This document shows positions 63,292-64,000 of a DNA stretch of 64,000 bases, one piece after another. How positions within the stretch are numbered: position 1 is the first letter of the stretch; each line of letters opens with the position of its first letter. A program made the position numbers and the translations under genes. Under the pieces are notes generated by a model. That model worked only from the letters and a program-made list of their open reading frames with translations. It did no database searches and was not told where the DNA came from. Origin of the DNA: Streptomyces xanthophaeus (GTDB lineage Bacteria > Actinomycetota > Actinomycetes > Streptomycetales > Streptomycetaceae); assembly GCF_030440515.1 (NCBI RefSeq), contig NZ_CP076543.1, forward strand, positions 3,935,501 to 3,999,500, written 5' to 3'.

Positions 63292-64000
63292 ATGAACGCA
63301 GAAGCCGACGCCCTCGCCGCCGTGAAAGACGCCGACCGGAAGCATGTCTTCCACTCCTGGTCGGCGCAGGAGCTCATCGATCCGCTCGCCGTGGCCGGCG
63401 CGGAGGGCTCGTACTTCTGGGACTACCAGGGCAACCGCTTCCTCGACTTCTCCAGCGCCCTCGTCTACACGAACATCGGCTACCAGCACCCGAAGGTCAC
63501 CGCGGCCATCCAGGAGCAGGCGGCCAAGCTGTGCACCGTCGCGCCCGGCTTCGCCGTCGACGTGCGCTCCGAGGCCGCCCGGCTGATCGCCGAGCGCACC
63601 CCCGGCGACCTCGACAAGATCTTCTTCACCAATGCCGGGGCCGAGGCCGTGGAGAACGCCGTCCGCATGGCCCGGCTGCACACCGGCCGGCCCAAGGTGC
63701 TGTCCGCGTACCGCTCGTACCACGGCGCCACCTCCACCGCGATCAACCTGACGGGCGACGCCCGCCGCTTCGGCAACGACTCCGCGACCGCCGGTGTCGT
63801 CCACTTCTGGGGGCCGTTCGCCTACCGCTCGCCCTTCTACGCGGCCACCGAGGCCGAGGAGTGCGAGCGGGCCCTGCGCCACCTGGAGGACACCATCGTC
63901 TTCGAGGGGCCGCAGTCCATCGCCGCGATCATCCTCGAGACCGTCGGCGGCGCCCCGGGCGTGCTCGTGCACCCGGACGGCTACCTGGCCGGCGTACGCG
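63292..64000 (+). CDS. class III aminotransferase, truncated by the window end
   Basis: The first 236 residues of a PLP enzyme are visible: GSYFWDYQGNRFLDFSSALVYTNIGYQHPKVTAAI, FFTNAGAEAVENAVRMARLHTGRPKVLSAYRSYHGATSTAINLTGD, and IAAIILETVGGAPG. These are the class III signatures before the PLP lysine, which lies beyond the window. Such enzymes transaminate omega-amino acids or amines, for example 4-aminobutyrate or taurine-type substrates. ATG 63292 is used. The gene is partial. Confidence 0.92.
   Translation, partial: MNAEADALAAVKDADRKHVFHSWSAQELIDPLAVAGAEGSYFWDYQGNRFLDFSSALVYTNIGYQHPKVTAAIQEQAAKLCTVAPGFAVDVRSEAARLIAERTPGDLDKIFFTNAGAEAVENAVRMARLHTGRPKVLSAYRSYHGATSTAINLTGDARRFGNDSATAGVVHFWGPFAYRSPFYAATEAEECERALRHLEDTIVFEGPQSIAAIILETVGGAPGVLVHPDGYLAGVR

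Overview
The window is high-GC actinobacterial chromosome, almost certainly from a Streptomyces. The evidence is codon third positions dominated by G/C, GTG and TTG starts, GGAGG-type ribosome sites, long GC-rich hairpin terminators, HspR-type HAIR operators, an AfsR-type (BTAD plus NB-ARC-like) regulator, and a clpB ... hspR-dnaJ-grpE-dnaK ... dcd order typical of the Streptomyces core chromosome. No rRNA, CRISPR array or complete insertion sequence was seen.

Layout. (1) 1-17.9 kb is mostly core: a YbjN protein, clpB, the dnaK-grpE-dnaJ-hspR operon, a large membrane Fe-S oxidoreductase with a very long Ala/Glu/Lys/Pro tail, a Yip1 protein, a phosphoribosyltransferase, dcd, a 54-residue zinc-ribbon gene and tRNA-Gly(CCC). 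HAIR operators lie upstream of both clpB and dnaK, so the HspR regulon and its regulator sit within 11 kb. Between them is the most unusual locus of the window (4.5-6.3 kb). It holds a secreted 90-residue peptide ending in three exact 13-residue DTGW repeats, a translationally coupled Rieske-like protein whose two ligand histidines are arginines, and a divergent LuxR-type regulator with a PLD/TrmB-like sensor region.

(2) 17.9-22.4 kb, just after the tRNA, is gene-poor and looks like an accessory island: a quinone oxidoreductase, a Nudix hydrolase, a membrane-anchored atypical receiver protein, a possible immunity-type protein, and long stretches with no convincing gene.

(3) 22.4-40.4 kb is a dense array of regulator-target pairs: DesK/NarL-type two-component system plus MMPL exporter; SDR with a divergent MerR-Nudix fusion regulator; a DUF5994 gene broken by an in-frame amber codon; a GNAT-AAA ATPase fusion; TetR with a flavin monooxygenase; a secreted CAP protein; TetR with an Asp-nucleophile alpha/beta hydrolase lacking its catalytic His; and a second DesK/NarL system.

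(4) 40.4-56 kb holds a DUF1326/DUF2182 pair, DUF1801, AraC and VOC genes, a secreted galactose-oxidase-like copper radical oxidase with all ligands present, MarR-controlled NmrA and MFS genes, an ion-transport group (SHOCT protein, K+ channel, ClC channel), a lipoprotein, a BBE-type flavoprotein with an ABM-fold partner, a PP2C phosphatase and a CHMI-like isomerase.

(5) 56-64 kb holds a cold shock protein with an unusual AT-rich leader containing a U-tailed hairpin, a small GvpU-like protein, an AfsR/BTAD regulator, a membrane-anchored hydrolase, a GNAT-PaaX pair and the start of a class III aminotransferase cut by the window edge.
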